Assembly (NCBI GenBank): GCA_039105265.1
Contig: JAPFFF010000148.1
Span: 1-37,959, forward strand
Source of the DNA: Tritrichomonas musculus
Taxonomy: Eukaryota > Parabasalia > Tritrichomonadida > Tritrichomonadidae
Direction of reading: 5' to 3'
DNA: 37,959 nt
This document shows positions 22,039-36,303 of this stretch, piece by piece; position 1 is the first letter of the stretch; each line of letters begins with the position of its first letter. The position numbers and the translations under genes were made by a program. The notes under the pieces are model-generated. The model searched no databases, was not told the origin of the DNA, and saw only the letters and a program-made list of their open reading frames with translations.

Positions 22039-23453
22039 TTCAACGTGCGCTGTTGACACACATTTACAAGGGATTCCTGGTTCATGAGAATGATTACAAT
22101 CCTCAATCCCAACTACGTTAGGTATTGTGAGAGTAGCTAAAACCTTTCGGCTCGGCAGTCTCATTGATCCTAACATTGTAGCGCGCGTGCAGCCCAGAGC
22201 ATCTAAAGGACATCACGGACCTGTTATTGCTACCCTCTTCCTCCTGCTTGAAACGCAGGGAGTCCCAATTAGAACCATGGCTCTGAAAGCAGATCCTGGT
22301 ATTTAATTGGCGATAATCTCGCTCGTTATCTGAATCAACGCATGACAGGTCAACCCACGCACCACCAACGGCCATGCACCACCAAAAATCATATCCTGAA
22401 AGACCTGAAGCCTGTCAGTCATAAAAAACATCTGGTCCTGGTAAGTTTCCCCGTGTTGATTCAAATTAAGCCACAAGCTCCACCCCTGGTGTGCCCTTCC
22501 GTCAATTCCTTCAAGTTTCAGCCTTGCGGTCGTAGTTCCCCCAGAGCCCAAGAACTATGATTTCTCCTAAGGTCCTGCCCTCATTAAAGGACAAGCCCCT
22601 GTCGGCATCGTTTAAGGTAGGAACTACCCGGGTCTCTGATCCGGTTGGATACTCCTACTCTCGCCCTTGATCGACAGAAACCCTCTAGGTAGATGCTTTC
22701 GCCTTCGTTTCTCTCTCATGGGTCAGAACATTCCACCGTTCGCCATGAAATAGATCTACCCCCGGTGGCTCTCATTGATTTTACTAGAAGTAAAGATATC
22801 ATACTGCGCTGAGTCATTCCTGATAACCATACGCTAAGCGTCCTGATTTGTTCACAGTGAACGAACAGAAGTTCGCAAGCCCTTGCGGGCAATTCTGACT
22901 ACGAGCGTTTTAACTGCAACAATATGGGAGCAAACTCGCAGAGCTGGAATTACCGCAGCTGCTGGCACCAGACTGGCCCTCTGCTAGATTGCACCACACT
23001 GGAAAAGTGTGATCCTATCCAAACAACCCGTGAGGGATGACATGGAACTGGTCATTACCACCTCCGAAAGTCTCGAGTGGGTAAGTTTCGCGCCTGCTGC
23101 TACCCGTGGATATAGTGGCTATCTCTCAGGCCCCTTCTCCGGCAGTCCGACGGTAACCGCCCGTTACCCGTGATAGCCTACCTAGGTAAAGACCCTAAGT
23201 ACAAGCATGATAGGTCGCTCAATCGATTGGTGTGCCCGTAAGGGTCAACTTTTCCACTATTTCTCAACGTAGTGAAACAATCGCATGTATTAGCACCAGA
23301 ATTACTGCTGCTATCCAAATAAAACCTGAAAGGTTGCCACCAAGTAGATTCTGAGCGTATTAATGAGCTGTTCGCAGTTTCGTTGCCTGAACTAACACTT
23401 GCATGGCTTAATCTATGACCGAAGTGTGCTTCCTTGGCAGGATCAACCAAGTA
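21879..23453 (-). rRNA. 18S rRNA, copy 4
   Basis: Complete and intact. Confidence 0.97.
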
Positions 23454-24645
23454 TCAAATATAGTGAAAAAAAATTAGAAGTTTTTTACGCTAATAATTTT
23501 TTTTTATCCTTGTTGCCACTGTAAATGGGTTTTTAGTGACGTGTCCAAGTAGGACTGTATATAGAAGTGTCTTAATCGATAGTTGATGTTACTCAAACTC
23601 TAACAACTGCGCCCACTATTCACAGCCGTGATCATACACCTAGGCGATTCTCCCTTTTTATGATGTAATGATCGGATTATAAAAGACTTTCACAGTATTA
23701 CTACTGCTGTCTTTTCAGACTCCTCTTACATATGGATTCTTTTTAAATGTTTTTCGTCGATAAAAATTTAGTATGATGGTGCATCTTTTTTTAGCACTTT
23801 TACGGTACCCTATAAAAATAGTCAGATTAATTTCATTCATACTAATATGCATTTAAAGTAACATGTATTTCTTCTTGTTTTTATTTTTTAATTTTCAAAT
23901 TGCTGTTAGTTATTATATCTTGAATGATTAATATTCACATATTTGCGCTTGAATAAAATATGTTTTTTGAATGACTTTTCTTTTTAAAATTGAAAAAAAA
24001 ATCCTTTATGAATTTGTATACATTTACATACAAAAAAAAAATTATTAATGATTTTTCATTTCTTTTTTGCTGTTGAGTTTTTTTTTTTGATTTTTATGAA
24101 ATAAATAAAACATGTTTATGTATCTATAATGATGCTGTTTTCATATGTTTAAATCATTTGGTTTCTCTTTCATTTATGACTTTTATTATTAAAATTCATC
24201 ATTCAAAAAATTTATATTATAAATCATGTATAGTATGCATAATTTATAATATTATGTATTATAATGATATGTATGCATGCTGTTTAATGTGTTTTTAATC
24301 ATTTTAATCATTTTATGAAATAAAAATGTATAAAAAAAAGTGTTTTCATTAATAAAATTAACTCTTATATTTTTAGTGAAATTTTTATATATATTTATAA
24401 GCAAAAAATTATTGATGATAATATTCTCAGTATAACATGTTATATTCATTATGATTTTAAATCGAAAAATAGCTTGTTTTGTTAATCAAGTGCATGTGAA
24501 TCATATATAAGTATGCAACATTAATGAATGCATCAAAATTACATATAAATTCATTAAGAAATATACCGTAAAAGTGACACTTCTGTATTATAAAATAAAT
24601 CAAAAATGACTTTGATTTATTTTTTTAAAAAAAAAGACAATATAA
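23454..24645. other. Intergenic spacer 5
   Basis: Unchanged. 13-bp arms at 23795-23807 and 24564-24576; hairpin at 24592-24623. Confidence 0.9.
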
Positions 24646-27402
24646 TAACCTAGAAACAAGGCTGACCCTCAACAGGTCGTGACGGAATGCCACTCCCTTG
24701 CGTACAGGACCCTCGTTCACAAAACGTCTTCTACATTTGGTTAACCCACACCGAGACATTTAGAAAGCAAAAGCTATTTTTAACATGTCAGAAAGGTGCA
24801 GAGCATCATTTTCTAGATGAGTTTCTGGCTTAAGAGGCCTTCAGCCATTATCCCAGACGGCGTAGCTGCGGGACGGTTTGGTTTCCCAAAATCCCTGAAC
24901 CAGAGGCCATATTCAACAGTTCCTCTCGTACTAAATCAAACTACTATCATGATGCAATATCCAGTAGGATAAAACAAACCTGGCTCACGACGGTCTAAAC
25001 CCAGCTCACGATCCCTAATACGGGTGAACAATCCAACCCTTAGTGACTTGTGCATCACTAGGATAGGAAGAGCCGACATCGAAGAATCAAAAAGCTGCGT
25101 TGATTTGATCTCTTAGCAGCCACAAGCCAGTTGTCCCGGAGGTAACTTGTCTGTCACCCCAAGTCTCACGCACCTGAGACTAATTAGGGATCGTTAGGCC
25201 TTTGTTTCCAAACTGGTCCTAGTACAAAAAGGCACAGTAAATTGAGCTTTTGGCCTTATCCTCGACGTGAGATTTCTGTCCTCACTGAGCTCAACTTAGG
25301 ACACCTTCGCTGCGCTTTCGAAGGTGTGCCGCCCCAGCCAAACTTTCTATCTAATCCTATCCCGATTAAGGTAAGCATGATTCCAGACCGGGTAGTGGTT
25401 TCTCATATTCGATTGCTCTCCCACCTAGACTGCACCCCAGACGAAACCATACAAGACTAGACCAAAGTGAAGCTCTACAGGGTCTTCTTTCCCCGCTGGA
25501 TAGTTTGTGCCCGTTCCCACAACTGATGGTTCGCTGAGAGATAGTTTGGGACAGTGAGAACCTCATAGCTCCGTTCATGCAGGTCACTAATTAAGTGACG
25601 AGGTATTTCGCTACTTTGATAAGAGTCATAGTTACCCCAGCTATTTACCGGCGCTTTATTGGCTTTAACCATATTAACAAACACAGCACTGAGCAGGATT
25701 CATCTTGCGTTCACTGCCTATAAGAGCACAGCGCAAGACTAAGTTTTTATTAAACAGTTGGGCTCTCCTTGTAACTATCGGTTCTGATTTCCATCAGAGC
25801 CAAGCTTTATCCCGAAGTTACAGCTCCAATTGGCCGAATTCCCTGAACTACCACACCTCAATGGCCATAGGCTTCTCACCTTGGAGACCTGATGCGGTCA
25901 TCGGTACGGCTATACTCCCTAAGCAATCCTCTCTTCAAGGATCAATCCAACAGCCCTGGCTGTGAACGAATTCACAGTTTGCCTCAGATACATCAACTAT
26001 TCCCCAGTTGACCTGATTCCTAGGACGTAAACCGAGTCATATAGGAAAGATATCCCTATCATAGAGTGTCAAATCGACGGATAAGATTGCCAAGTGTTAC
26101 CACATGGAAGTATTAGTCTCGGAATATCAACCGAGTTCCCTTTCTCAGAATAATCTGATTAGGACCGACTAACTCTGGGACTGTTTAAGTTGCCCAGAAA
26201 CCCTACTCCTCATCAGCCCCCAGGATAATAACCTGGATAATCGCTACTTCAATTAGGATCTGTAATAGAAATCTTTCGAGTCGGGTTCGCACCCAAACCT
26301 TCAATAAGATCTCCACATCCCCCTACTCTCACATCAAAAGATGTAATGTGCGGTATCGGTTGTACTATATGCGCCATTCATTTTCGAGGCCCGAGTATTC
26401 GGCGGGGAAGTTTTAACACACTTTTTAGCGGATACCTGCTTTTAGGGGCACCGGCCCGCTGTCTAAATACAAGGACTCCCTTAATGGTATCATTGGTAGT
26501 ACAATTAGGCACCTTATCCACACGTTTGGTTCATCCCATTTCGCCATGACCGCTTACCGGTCAGAGCCCACTTGCAACACATATTTAACCACCAATTTCC
26601 GATTAGGTAAATTAGTGCAAGGATGTTCGAAGTTTGGAAATAAGTTGCAGGGTCAAGGACCCCACTACACCTCTACCCATGTCTCTACTCCCCTTAACTA
26701 AAAGTGTTACAGCTATCCTTAGGGAAACTTCGGAGGAAACCAGCTATTAGGAGGTTCGATGAGTCTTTCGCACCTATACCCAAATCTAGCAAATGATTTG
26801 CACATCAATAACGCGGACGATCCTCCACCAGAGTTTCCTCTGGCTTCGATCTGTTCAGGCATAGTTCACCTCCTTTCGGGTTCTAACAGTAGTACTCAGA
26901 CGCCATGCAGATGCCAGTCAGTCTCCTTTCGCCTCCACCTTTATAAGGCAAAGACTCGTACTACAGTTAAACTCCCTAATCCGTGTTTCAAGACGGGTGT
27001 ATTAAATAAATACGTCACCCTAGACAAGTTCAGGCGCTTTTGACTCTCCGTCTGGGAGTTCTTTTCATCTTTCGTTCACACTACTTGTGCTCTATCGGTC
27101 TTCTTACAGTATTTAGTTTTAGATGGGGCGTACCACCTAATTAAGGCAGCATTCTCAAGCTGCCCGACTCGTTTACAGGGACCTAGCTTGCAAAAGCTAC
27201 GAGGCTTAAACTCTTTATAGCCTGTGAACCATCACAAGTTACGCTCTAGCAAAAAGCCCCCTCAACCACATTTCCCAAAGGATTAGGTCGACGAACTTTA
27301 CTCTCTTCGGTCGCACTTACTAAGAGTATCCTAGTTAGTTTCTTTTCCTCCGCTTAATGAGATGCTTCAGTTCAGCGGGTCTTCCTATATAGCACAGAAC
27401 CC
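24646..27402 (-). rRNA. 28S rRNA, copy 5
   Basis: Complete. Sarcin-ricin loop at 24919-24932. Confidence 0.96.
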
Positions 27403-27466
27403 TTACGTTGGTTACATATAAATTTTTCGCTCTTTTGCGTAAAAAGAGATTTTTTTAAACTATTAT
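27403..27466 (-). other. ITS2, copy 5
   Basis: 64 nt, hairpin at 27430-27448. Confidence 0.85.
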
Positions 27467-27625
27467 GGGTTACTGTACCATATATGCGTGTCAAAGCCGA
27501 AGCTCGACGGCGCGCAATGTGCATTCAAAGATCGAACTTGTCGCAAAGTAAGCAACTCCAGCCGCTTATCGCATTATGCAACGTTCTTCCTCGTGTAAGA
27601 AGCCAAGACATCCATTGCCTAAGGT
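27467..27625 (-). rRNA. 5.8S rRNA, copy 5
   Basis: Complete, with the variant conserved motif at 27582-27593. Confidence 0.93.
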
Positions 27626-27707
27626 CTAAATTTTTTGTTTTTATTATTTAATTTGTATTTTAGATAATTTTTTTTTTAAAAAAATATGTTTGTGATTAAA
27701 TTTACGA
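27626..27707 (-). other. ITS1, copy 5
   Basis: 82 nt, A/T-rich, unchanged. Confidence 0.85.
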
Positions 27708-27821
27708 AACTGATCCATCGGCAGGTTCACCTACCGATACCTTGTTACGACTTCTCCTTCCTCTAGATAACGTGATTTAATTACCTTTGTAAAAAAACTC
27801 CGATAATTTCACCGAGTCATC

Positions 27822-27867
<46 letters not shown>

Positions 27868-29282
27868 TTCAACGTGCGCTGTTGACACACATTTACAAGG
27901 GATTCCTGGTTCATGAGAATGATTACAATCCTCAATCCCAACTACGTTAGGTATTGTGAGAGTAGCTAAAACCTTTCGGCTCGGCAGTCTCATTGATCCT
28001 AACATTGTAGCGCGCGTGCAGCCCAGAGCATCTAAAGGACATCACGGACCTGTTATTGCTACCCTCTTCCTCCTGCTTGAAACGCAGGGAGTCCCAATTA
28101 GAACCATGGCTCTGAAAGCAGATCCTGGTATTTAATTGGCGATAATCTCGCTCGTTATCTGAATCAACGCATGACAGGTCAACCCACGCACCACCAACGG
28201 CCATGCACCACCAAAAATCATATCCTGAAAGACCTGAAGCCTGTCAGTCATAAAAAACATCTGGTCCTGGTAAGTTTCCCCGTGTTGATTCAAATTAAGC
28301 CACAAGCTCCACCCCTGGTGTGCCCTTCCGTCAATTCCTTCAAGTTTCAGCCTTGCGGTCGTAGTTCCCCCAGAGCCCAAGAACTATGATTTCTCCTAAG
28401 GTCCTGCCCTCATTAAAGGACAAGCCCCTGTCGGCATCGTTTAAGGTAGGAACTACCCGGGTCTCTGATCCGGTTGGATACTCCTACTCTCGCCCTTGAT
28501 CGACAGAAACCCTCTAGGTAGATGCTTTCGCCTTCGTTTCTCTCTCATGGGTCAGAACATTCCACCGTTCGCCATGAAATAGATCTACCCCCGGTGGCTC
28601 TCATTGATTTTACTAGAAGTAAAGATATCATACTGCGCTGAGTCATTCCTGATAACCATACGCTAAGCGTCCTGATTTGTTCACAGTGAACGAACAGAAG
28701 TTCGCAAGCCCTTGCGGGCAATTCTGACTACGAGCGTTTTAACTGCAACAATATGGGAGCAAACTCGCAGAGCTGGAATTACCGCAGCTGCTGGCACCAG
28801 ACTGGCCCTCTGCTAGATTGCACCACACTGGAAAAGTGTGATCCTATCCAAACAACCCGTGAGGGATGACATGGAACTGGTCATTACCACCTCCGAAAGT
28901 CTCGAGTGGGTAAGTTTCGCGCCTGCTGCTACCCGTGGATATAGTGGCTATCTCTCAGGCCCCTTCTCCGGCAGTCCGACGGTAACCGCCCGTTACCCGT
29001 GATAGCCTACCTAGGTAAAGACCCTAAGTACAAGCATGATAGGTCGCTCAATCGATTGGTGTGCCCGTAAGGGTCAACTTTTCCACTATTTCTCAACGTA
29101 GTGAAACAATCGCATGTATTAGCACCAGAATTACTGCTGCTATCCAAATAAAACCTGAAAGGTTGCCACCAAGTAGATTCTGAGCGTATTAATGAGCTGT
29201 TCGCAGTTTCGTTGCCTGAACTAACACTTGCATGGCTTAATCTATGACCGAAGTGTGCTTCCTTGGCAGGATCAACCAAGTA
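27708..29282 (-). rRNA. 18S rRNA, copy 5
   Basis: Complete and intact. Confidence 0.97.
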
Positions 29283-30474
29283 TCAAATATAGTGAAAAAA
29301 AATTAGAAGTTTTTTACGCTAATAATTTTTTTTTATCCTTGTTGCCACTGTAAATGGGTTTTTAGTGACGTGTCCAAGTAGGACTGTATATAGAAGTGTC
29401 TTAATCGATAGTTGATGTTACTCAAACTCTAACAACTGCGCCCACTATTCACAGCCGTGATCATACACCTAGGCGATTCTCCCTTTTTATGATGTAATGA
29501 TCGGATTATAAAAGACTTTCACAGTATTACTACTGCTGTCTTTTCAGACTCCTCTTACATATGGATTCTTTTTAAATGTTTTTCGTCGATAAAAATTTAG
29601 TATGATGGTGCATCTTTTTTTAGCACTTTTACGGTACCCTATAAAAATAGTCAGATTAATTTCATTCATACTAATATGCATTTAAAGTAACATGTATTTC
29701 TTCTTGTTTTTATTTTTTAATTTTCAAATTGCTGTTAGTTATTATATCTTGAATGATTAATATTCACATATTTGCGCTTGAATAAAATATGTTTTTTGAA
29801 TGACTTTTCTTTTTAAAATTGAAAAAAAAATCCTTTATGAATTTGTATACATTTACATACAAAAAAAAAATTATTAATGATTTTTCATTTCTTTTTTGCT
29901 GTTGAGTTTTTTTTTTTGATTTTTATGAAATAAATAAAACATGTTTATGTATCTATAATGATGCTGTTTTCATATGTTTAAATCATTTGGTTTCTCTTTC
30001 ATTTATGACTTTTATTATTAAAATTCATCATTCAAAAAATTTATATTATAAATCATGTATAGTATGCATAATTTATAATATTATGTATTATAATGATATG
30101 TATGCATGCTGTTTAATGTGTTTTTAATCATTTTAATCATTTTATGAAATAAAAATGTATAAAAAAAAGTGTTTTCATTAATAAAATTAACTCTTATATT
30201 TTTAGTGAAATTTTTATATATATTTATAAGCAAAAAATTATTGATGATAATATTCTCAGTATAACATGTTATATTCATTATGATTTTAAATCGAAAAATA
30301 GCTTGTTTTGTTAATCAAGTGCATGTGAATCATATATAAGTATGCAACATTAATGAATGCATCAAAATTACATATAAATTCATTAAGAAATATACCGTAA
30401 AAGTGACACTTCTGTATTATAAAATAAATCAAAAATGACTTTGATTTATTTTTTTAAAAAAAAAGACAATATAA
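29283..30474. other. Intergenic spacer 6
   Basis: Unchanged. 13-bp arms at 29624-29636 and 30393-30405; hairpin at 30421-30452. Confidence 0.9.
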
Positions 30475-33231
30475 TAACCTAGAAACAAGGCTGACCCTCA
30501 ACAGGTCGTGACGGAATGCCACTCCCTTGCGTACAGGACCCTCGTTCACAAAACGTCTTCTACATTTGGTTAACCCACACCGAGACATTTAGAAAGCAAA
30601 AGCTATTTTTAACATGTCAGAAAGGTGCAGAGCATCATTTTCTAGATGAGTTTCTGGCTTAAGAGGCCTTCAGCCATTATCCCAGACGGCGTAGCTGCGG
30701 GACGGTTTGGTTTCCCAAAATCCCTGAACCAGAGGCCATATTCAACAGTTCCTCTCGTACTAAATCAAACTACTATCATGATGCAATATCCAGTAGGATA
30801 AAACAAACCTGGCTCACGACGGTCTAAACCCAGCTCACGATCCCTAATACGGGTGAACAATCCAACCCTTAGTGACTTGTGCATCACTAGGATAGGAAGA
30901 GCCGACATCGAAGAATCAAAAAGCTGCGTTGATTTGATCTCTTAGCAGCCACAAGCCAGTTGTCCCGGAGGTAACTTGTCTGTCACCCCAAGTCTCACGC
31001 ACCTGAGACTAATTAGGGATCGTTAGGCCTTTGTTTCCAAACTGGTCCTAGTACAAAAAGGCACAGTAAATTGAGCTTTTGGCCTTATCCTCGACGTGAG
31101 ATTTCTGTCCTCACTGAGCTCAACTTAGGACACCTTCGCTGCGCTTTCGAAGGTGTGCCGCCCCAGCCAAACTTTCTATCTAATCCTATCCCGATTAAGG
31201 TAAGCATGATTCCAGACCGGGTAGTGGTTTCTCATATTCGATTGCTCTCCCACCTAGACTGCACCCCAGACGAAACCATACAAGACTAGACCAAAGTGAA
31301 GCTCTACAGGGTCTTCTTTCCCCGCTGGATAGTTTGTGCCCGTTCCCACAACTGATGGTTCGCTGAGAGATAGTTTGGGACAGTGAGAACCTCATAGCTC
31401 CGTTCATGCAGGTCACTAATTAAGTGACGAGGTATTTCGCTACTTTGATAAGAGTCATAGTTACCCCAGCTATTTACCGGCGCTTTATTGGCTTTAACCA
31501 TATTAACAAACACAGCACTGAGCAGGATTCATCTTGCGTTCACTGCCTATAAGAGCACAGCGCAAGACTAAGTTTTTATTAAACAGTTGGGCTCTCCTTG
31601 TAACTATCGGTTCTGATTTCCATCAGAGCCAAGCTTTATCCCGAAGTTACAGCTCCAATTGGCCGAATTCCCTGAACTACCACACCTCAATGGCCATAGG
31701 CTTCTCACCTTGGAGACCTGATGCGGTCATCGGTACGGCTATACTCCCTAAGCAATCCTCTCTTCAAGGATCAATCCAACAGCCCTGGCTGTGAACGAAT
31801 TCACAGTTTGCCTCAGATACATCAACTATTCCCCAGTTGACCTGATTCCTAGGACGTAAACCGAGTCATATAGGAAAGATATCCCTATCATAGAGTGTCA
31901 AATCGACGGATAAGATTGCCAAGTGTTACCACATGGAAGTATTAGTCTCGGAATATCAACCGAGTTCCCTTTCTCAGAATAATCTGATTAGGACCGACTA
32001 ACTCTGGGACTGTTTAAGTTGCCCAGAAACCCTACTCCTCATCAGCCCCCAGGATAATAACCTGGATAATCGCTACTTCAATTAGGATCTGTAATAGAAA
32101 TCTTTCGAGTCGGGTTCGCACCCAAACCTTCAATAAGATCTCCACATCCCCCTACTCTCACATCAAAAGATGTAATGTGCGGTATCGGTTGTACTATATG
32201 CGCCATTCATTTTCGAGGCCCGAGTATTCGGCGGGGAAGTTTTAACACACTTTTTAGCGGATACCTGCTTTTAGGGGCACCGGCCCGCTGTCTAAATACA
32301 AGGACTCCCTTAATGGTATCATTGGTAGTACAATTAGGCACCTTATCCACACGTTTGGTTCATCCCATTTCGCCATGACCGCTTACCGGTCAGAGCCCAC
32401 TTGCAACACATATTTAACCACCAATTTCCGATTAGGTAAATTAGTGCAAGGATGTTCGAAGTTTGGAAATAAGTTGCAGGGTCAAGGACCCCACTACACC
32501 TCTACCCATGTCTCTACTCCCCTTAACTAAAAGTGTTACAGCTATCCTTAGGGAAACTTCGGAGGAAACCAGCTATTAGGAGGTTCGATGAGTCTTTCGC
32601 ACCTATACCCAAATCTAGCAAATGATTTGCACATCAATAACGCGGACGATCCTCCACCAGAGTTTCCTCTGGCTTCGATCTGTTCAGGCATAGTTCACCT
32701 CCTTTCGGGTTCTAACAGTAGTACTCAGACGCCATGCAGATGCCAGTCAGTCTCCTTTCGCCTCCACCTTTATAAGGCAAAGACTCGTACTACAGTTAAA
32801 CTCCCTAATCCGTGTTTCAAGACGGGTGTATTAAATAAATACGTCACCCTAGACAAGTTCAGGCGCTTTTGACTCTCCGTCTGGGAGTTCTTTTCATCTT
32901 TCGTTCACACTACTTGTGCTCTATCGGTCTTCTTACAGTATTTAGTTTTAGATGGGGCGTACCACCTAATTAAGGCAGCATTCTCAAGCTGCCCGACTCG
33001 TTTACAGGGACCTAGCTTGCAAAAGCTACGAGGCTTAAACTCTTTATAGCCTGTGAACCATCACAAGTTACGCTCTAGCAAAAAGCCCCCTCAACCACAT
33101 TTCCCAAAGGATTAGGTCGACGAACTTTACTCTCTTCGGTCGCACTTACTAAGAGTATCCTAGTTAGTTTCTTTTCCTCCGCTTAATGAGATGCTTCAGT
33201 TCAGCGGGTCTTCCTATATAGCACAGAACCC
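30475..33231 (-). rRNA. 28S rRNA, copy 6
   Basis: Complete; the last full 28S in the window. Sarcin-ricin loop at 30748-30761. Confidence 0.96.
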
Positions 33232-33295
33232 TTACGTTGGTTACATATAAATTTTTCGCTCTTTTGCGTAAAAAGAGATTTTTTTAAACTATTAT
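33232..33295 (-). other. ITS2, copy 6
   Basis: 64 nt, hairpin at 33259-33277. Confidence 0.85.
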
Positions 33296-33454
33296 GGGTT
33301 ACTGTACCATATATGCGTGTCAAAGCCGAAGCTCGACGGCGCGCAATGTGCATTCAAAGATCGAACTTGTCGCAAAGTAAGCAACTCCAGCCGCTTATCG
33401 CATTATGCAACGTTCTTCCTCGTGTAAGAAGCCAAGACATCCATTGCCTAAGGT
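33296..33454 (-). rRNA. 5.8S rRNA, copy 6
   Basis: Complete, with the variant conserved motif at 33411-33422. Confidence 0.93.
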
Positions 33455-33536
33455 CTAAATTTTTTGTTTTTATTATTTAATTTGTATTTTAGATAATTTT
33501 TTTTTTAAAAAAATATGTTTGTGATTAAATTTACGA
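33455..33536 (-). other. ITS1, copy 6
   Basis: 82 nt, A/T-rich, unchanged. Confidence 0.85.
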
Positions 33537-33650
33537 AACTGATCCATCGGCAGGTTCACCTACCGATACCTTGTTACGACTTCTCCTTCCTCTAGATAAC
33601 GTGATTTAATTACCTTTGTAAAAAAACTCCGATAATTTCACCGAGTCATC

Positions 33651-33696
<46 letters not shown>

Positions 33697-35111
33697 TTCA
33701 ACGTGCGCTGTTGACACACATTTACAAGGGATTCCTGGTTCATGAGAATGATTACAATCCTCAATCCCAACTACGTTAGGTATTGTGAGAGTAGCTAAAA
33801 CCTTTCGGCTCGGCAGTCTCATTGATCCTAACATTGTAGCGCGCGTGCAGCCCAGAGCATCTAAAGGACATCACGGACCTGTTATTGCTACCCTCTTCCT
33901 CCTGCTTGAAACGCAGGGAGTCCCAATTAGAACCATGGCTCTGAAAGCAGATCCTGGTATTTAATTGGCGATAATCTCGCTCGTTATCTGAATCAACGCA
34001 TGACAGGTCAACCCACGCACCACCAACGGCCATGCACCACCAAAAATCATATCCTGAAAGACCTGAAGCCTGTCAGTCATAAAAAACATCTGGTCCTGGT
34101 AAGTTTCCCCGTGTTGATTCAAATTAAGCCACAAGCTCCACCCCTGGTGTGCCCTTCCGTCAATTCCTTCAAGTTTCAGCCTTGCGGTCGTAGTTCCCCC
34201 AGAGCCCAAGAACTATGATTTCTCCTAAGGTCCTGCCCTCATTAAAGGACAAGCCCCTGTCGGCATCGTTTAAGGTAGGAACTACCCGGGTCTCTGATCC
34301 GGTTGGATACTCCTACTCTCGCCCTTGATCGACAGAAACCCTCTAGGTAGATGCTTTCGCCTTCGTTTCTCTCTCATGGGTCAGAACATTCCACCGTTCG
34401 CCATGAAATAGATCTACCCCCGGTGGCTCTCATTGATTTTACTAGAAGTAAAGATATCATACTGCGCTGAGTCATTCCTGATAACCATACGCTAAGCGTC
34501 CTGATTTGTTCACAGTGAACGAACAGAAGTTCGCAAGCCCTTGCGGGCAATTCTGACTACGAGCGTTTTAACTGCAACAATATGGGAGCAAACTCGCAGA
34601 GCTGGAATTACCGCAGCTGCTGGCACCAGACTGGCCCTCTGCTAGATTGCACCACACTGGAAAAGTGTGATCCTATCCAAACAACCCGTGAGGGATGACA
34701 TGGAACTGGTCATTACCACCTCCGAAAGTCTCGAGTGGGTAAGTTTCGCGCCTGCTGCTACCCGTGGATATAGTGGCTATCTCTCAGGCCCCTTCTCCGG
34801 CAGTCCGACGGTAACCGCCCGTTACCCGTGATAGCCTACCTAGGTAAAGACCCTAAGTACAAGCATGATAGGTCGCTCAATCGATTGGTGTGCCCGTAAG
34901 GGTCAACTTTTCCACTATTTCTCAACGTAGTGAAACAATCGCATGTATTAGCACCAGAATTACTGCTGCTATCCAAATAAAACCTGAAAGGTTGCCACCA
35001 AGTAGATTCTGAGCGTATTAATGAGCTGTTCGCAGTTTCGTTGCCTGAACTAACACTTGCATGGCTTAATCTATGACCGAAGTGTGCTTCCTTGGCAGGA
35101 TCAACCAAGTA
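33537..35111 (-). rRNA. 18S rRNA, copy 6
   Basis: Complete and intact; its 5' end was rechecked base by base at 35111. Confidence 0.97.
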
Positions 35112-36303
35112 TCAAATATAGTGAAAAAAAATTAGAAGTTTTTTACGCTAATAATTTTTTTTTATCCTTGTTGCCACTGTAAATGGGTTTTTAGTGACGT
35201 GTCCAAGTAGGACTGTATATAGAAGTGTCTTAATCGATAGTTGATGTTACTCAAACTCTAACAACTGCGCCCACTATTCACAGCCGTGATCATACACCTA
35301 GGCGATTCTCCCTTTTTATGATGTAATGATCGGATTATAAAAGACTTTCACAGTATTACTACTGCTGTCTTTTCAGACTCCTCTTACATATGGATTCTTT
35401 TTAAATGTTTTTCGTCGATAAAAATTTAGTATGATGGTGCATCTTTTTTTAGCACTTTTACGGTACCCTATAAAAATAGTCAGATTAATTTCATTCATAC
35501 TAATATGCATTTAAAGTAACATGTATTTCTTCTTGTTTTTATTTTTTAATTTTCAAATTGCTGTTAGTTATTATATCTTGAATGATTAATATTCACATAT
35601 TTGCGCTTGAATAAAATATGTTTTTTGAATGACTTTTCTTTTTAAAATTGAAAAAAAAATCCTTTATGAATTTGTATACATTTACATACAAAAAAAAAAT
35701 TATTAATGATTTTTCATTTCTTTTTTGCTGTTGAGTTTTTTTTTTTGATTTTTATGAAATAAATAAAACATGTTTATGTATCTATAATGATGCTGTTTTC
35801 ATATGTTTAAATCATTTGGTTTCTCTTTCATTTATGACTTTTATTATTAAAATTCATCATTCAAAAAATTTATATTATAAATCATGTATAGTATGCATAA
35901 TTTATAATATTATGTATTATAATGATATGTATGCATGCTGTTTAATGTGTTTTTAATCATTTTAATCATTTTATGAAATAAAAATGTATAAAAAAAAGTG
36001 TTTTCATTAATAAAATTAACTCTTATATTTTTAGTGAAATTTTTATATATATTTATAAGCAAAAAATTATTGATGATAATATTCTCAGTATAACATGTTA
36101 TATTCATTATGATTTTAAATCGAAAAATAGCTTGTTTTGTTAATCAAGTGCATGTGAATCATATATAAGTATGCAACATTAATGAATGCATCAAAATTAC
36201 ATATAAATTCATTAAGAAATATACCGTAAAAGTGACACTTCTGTATTATAAAATAAATCAAAAATGACTTTGATTTATTTTTTTAAAAAAAAAGACAATA
36301 TAA
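35112..36303. other. Intergenic spacer 7
   Basis: Unchanged. 13-bp arms at 35453-35465 and 36222-36234; hairpin at 36250-36281. Confidence 0.9.
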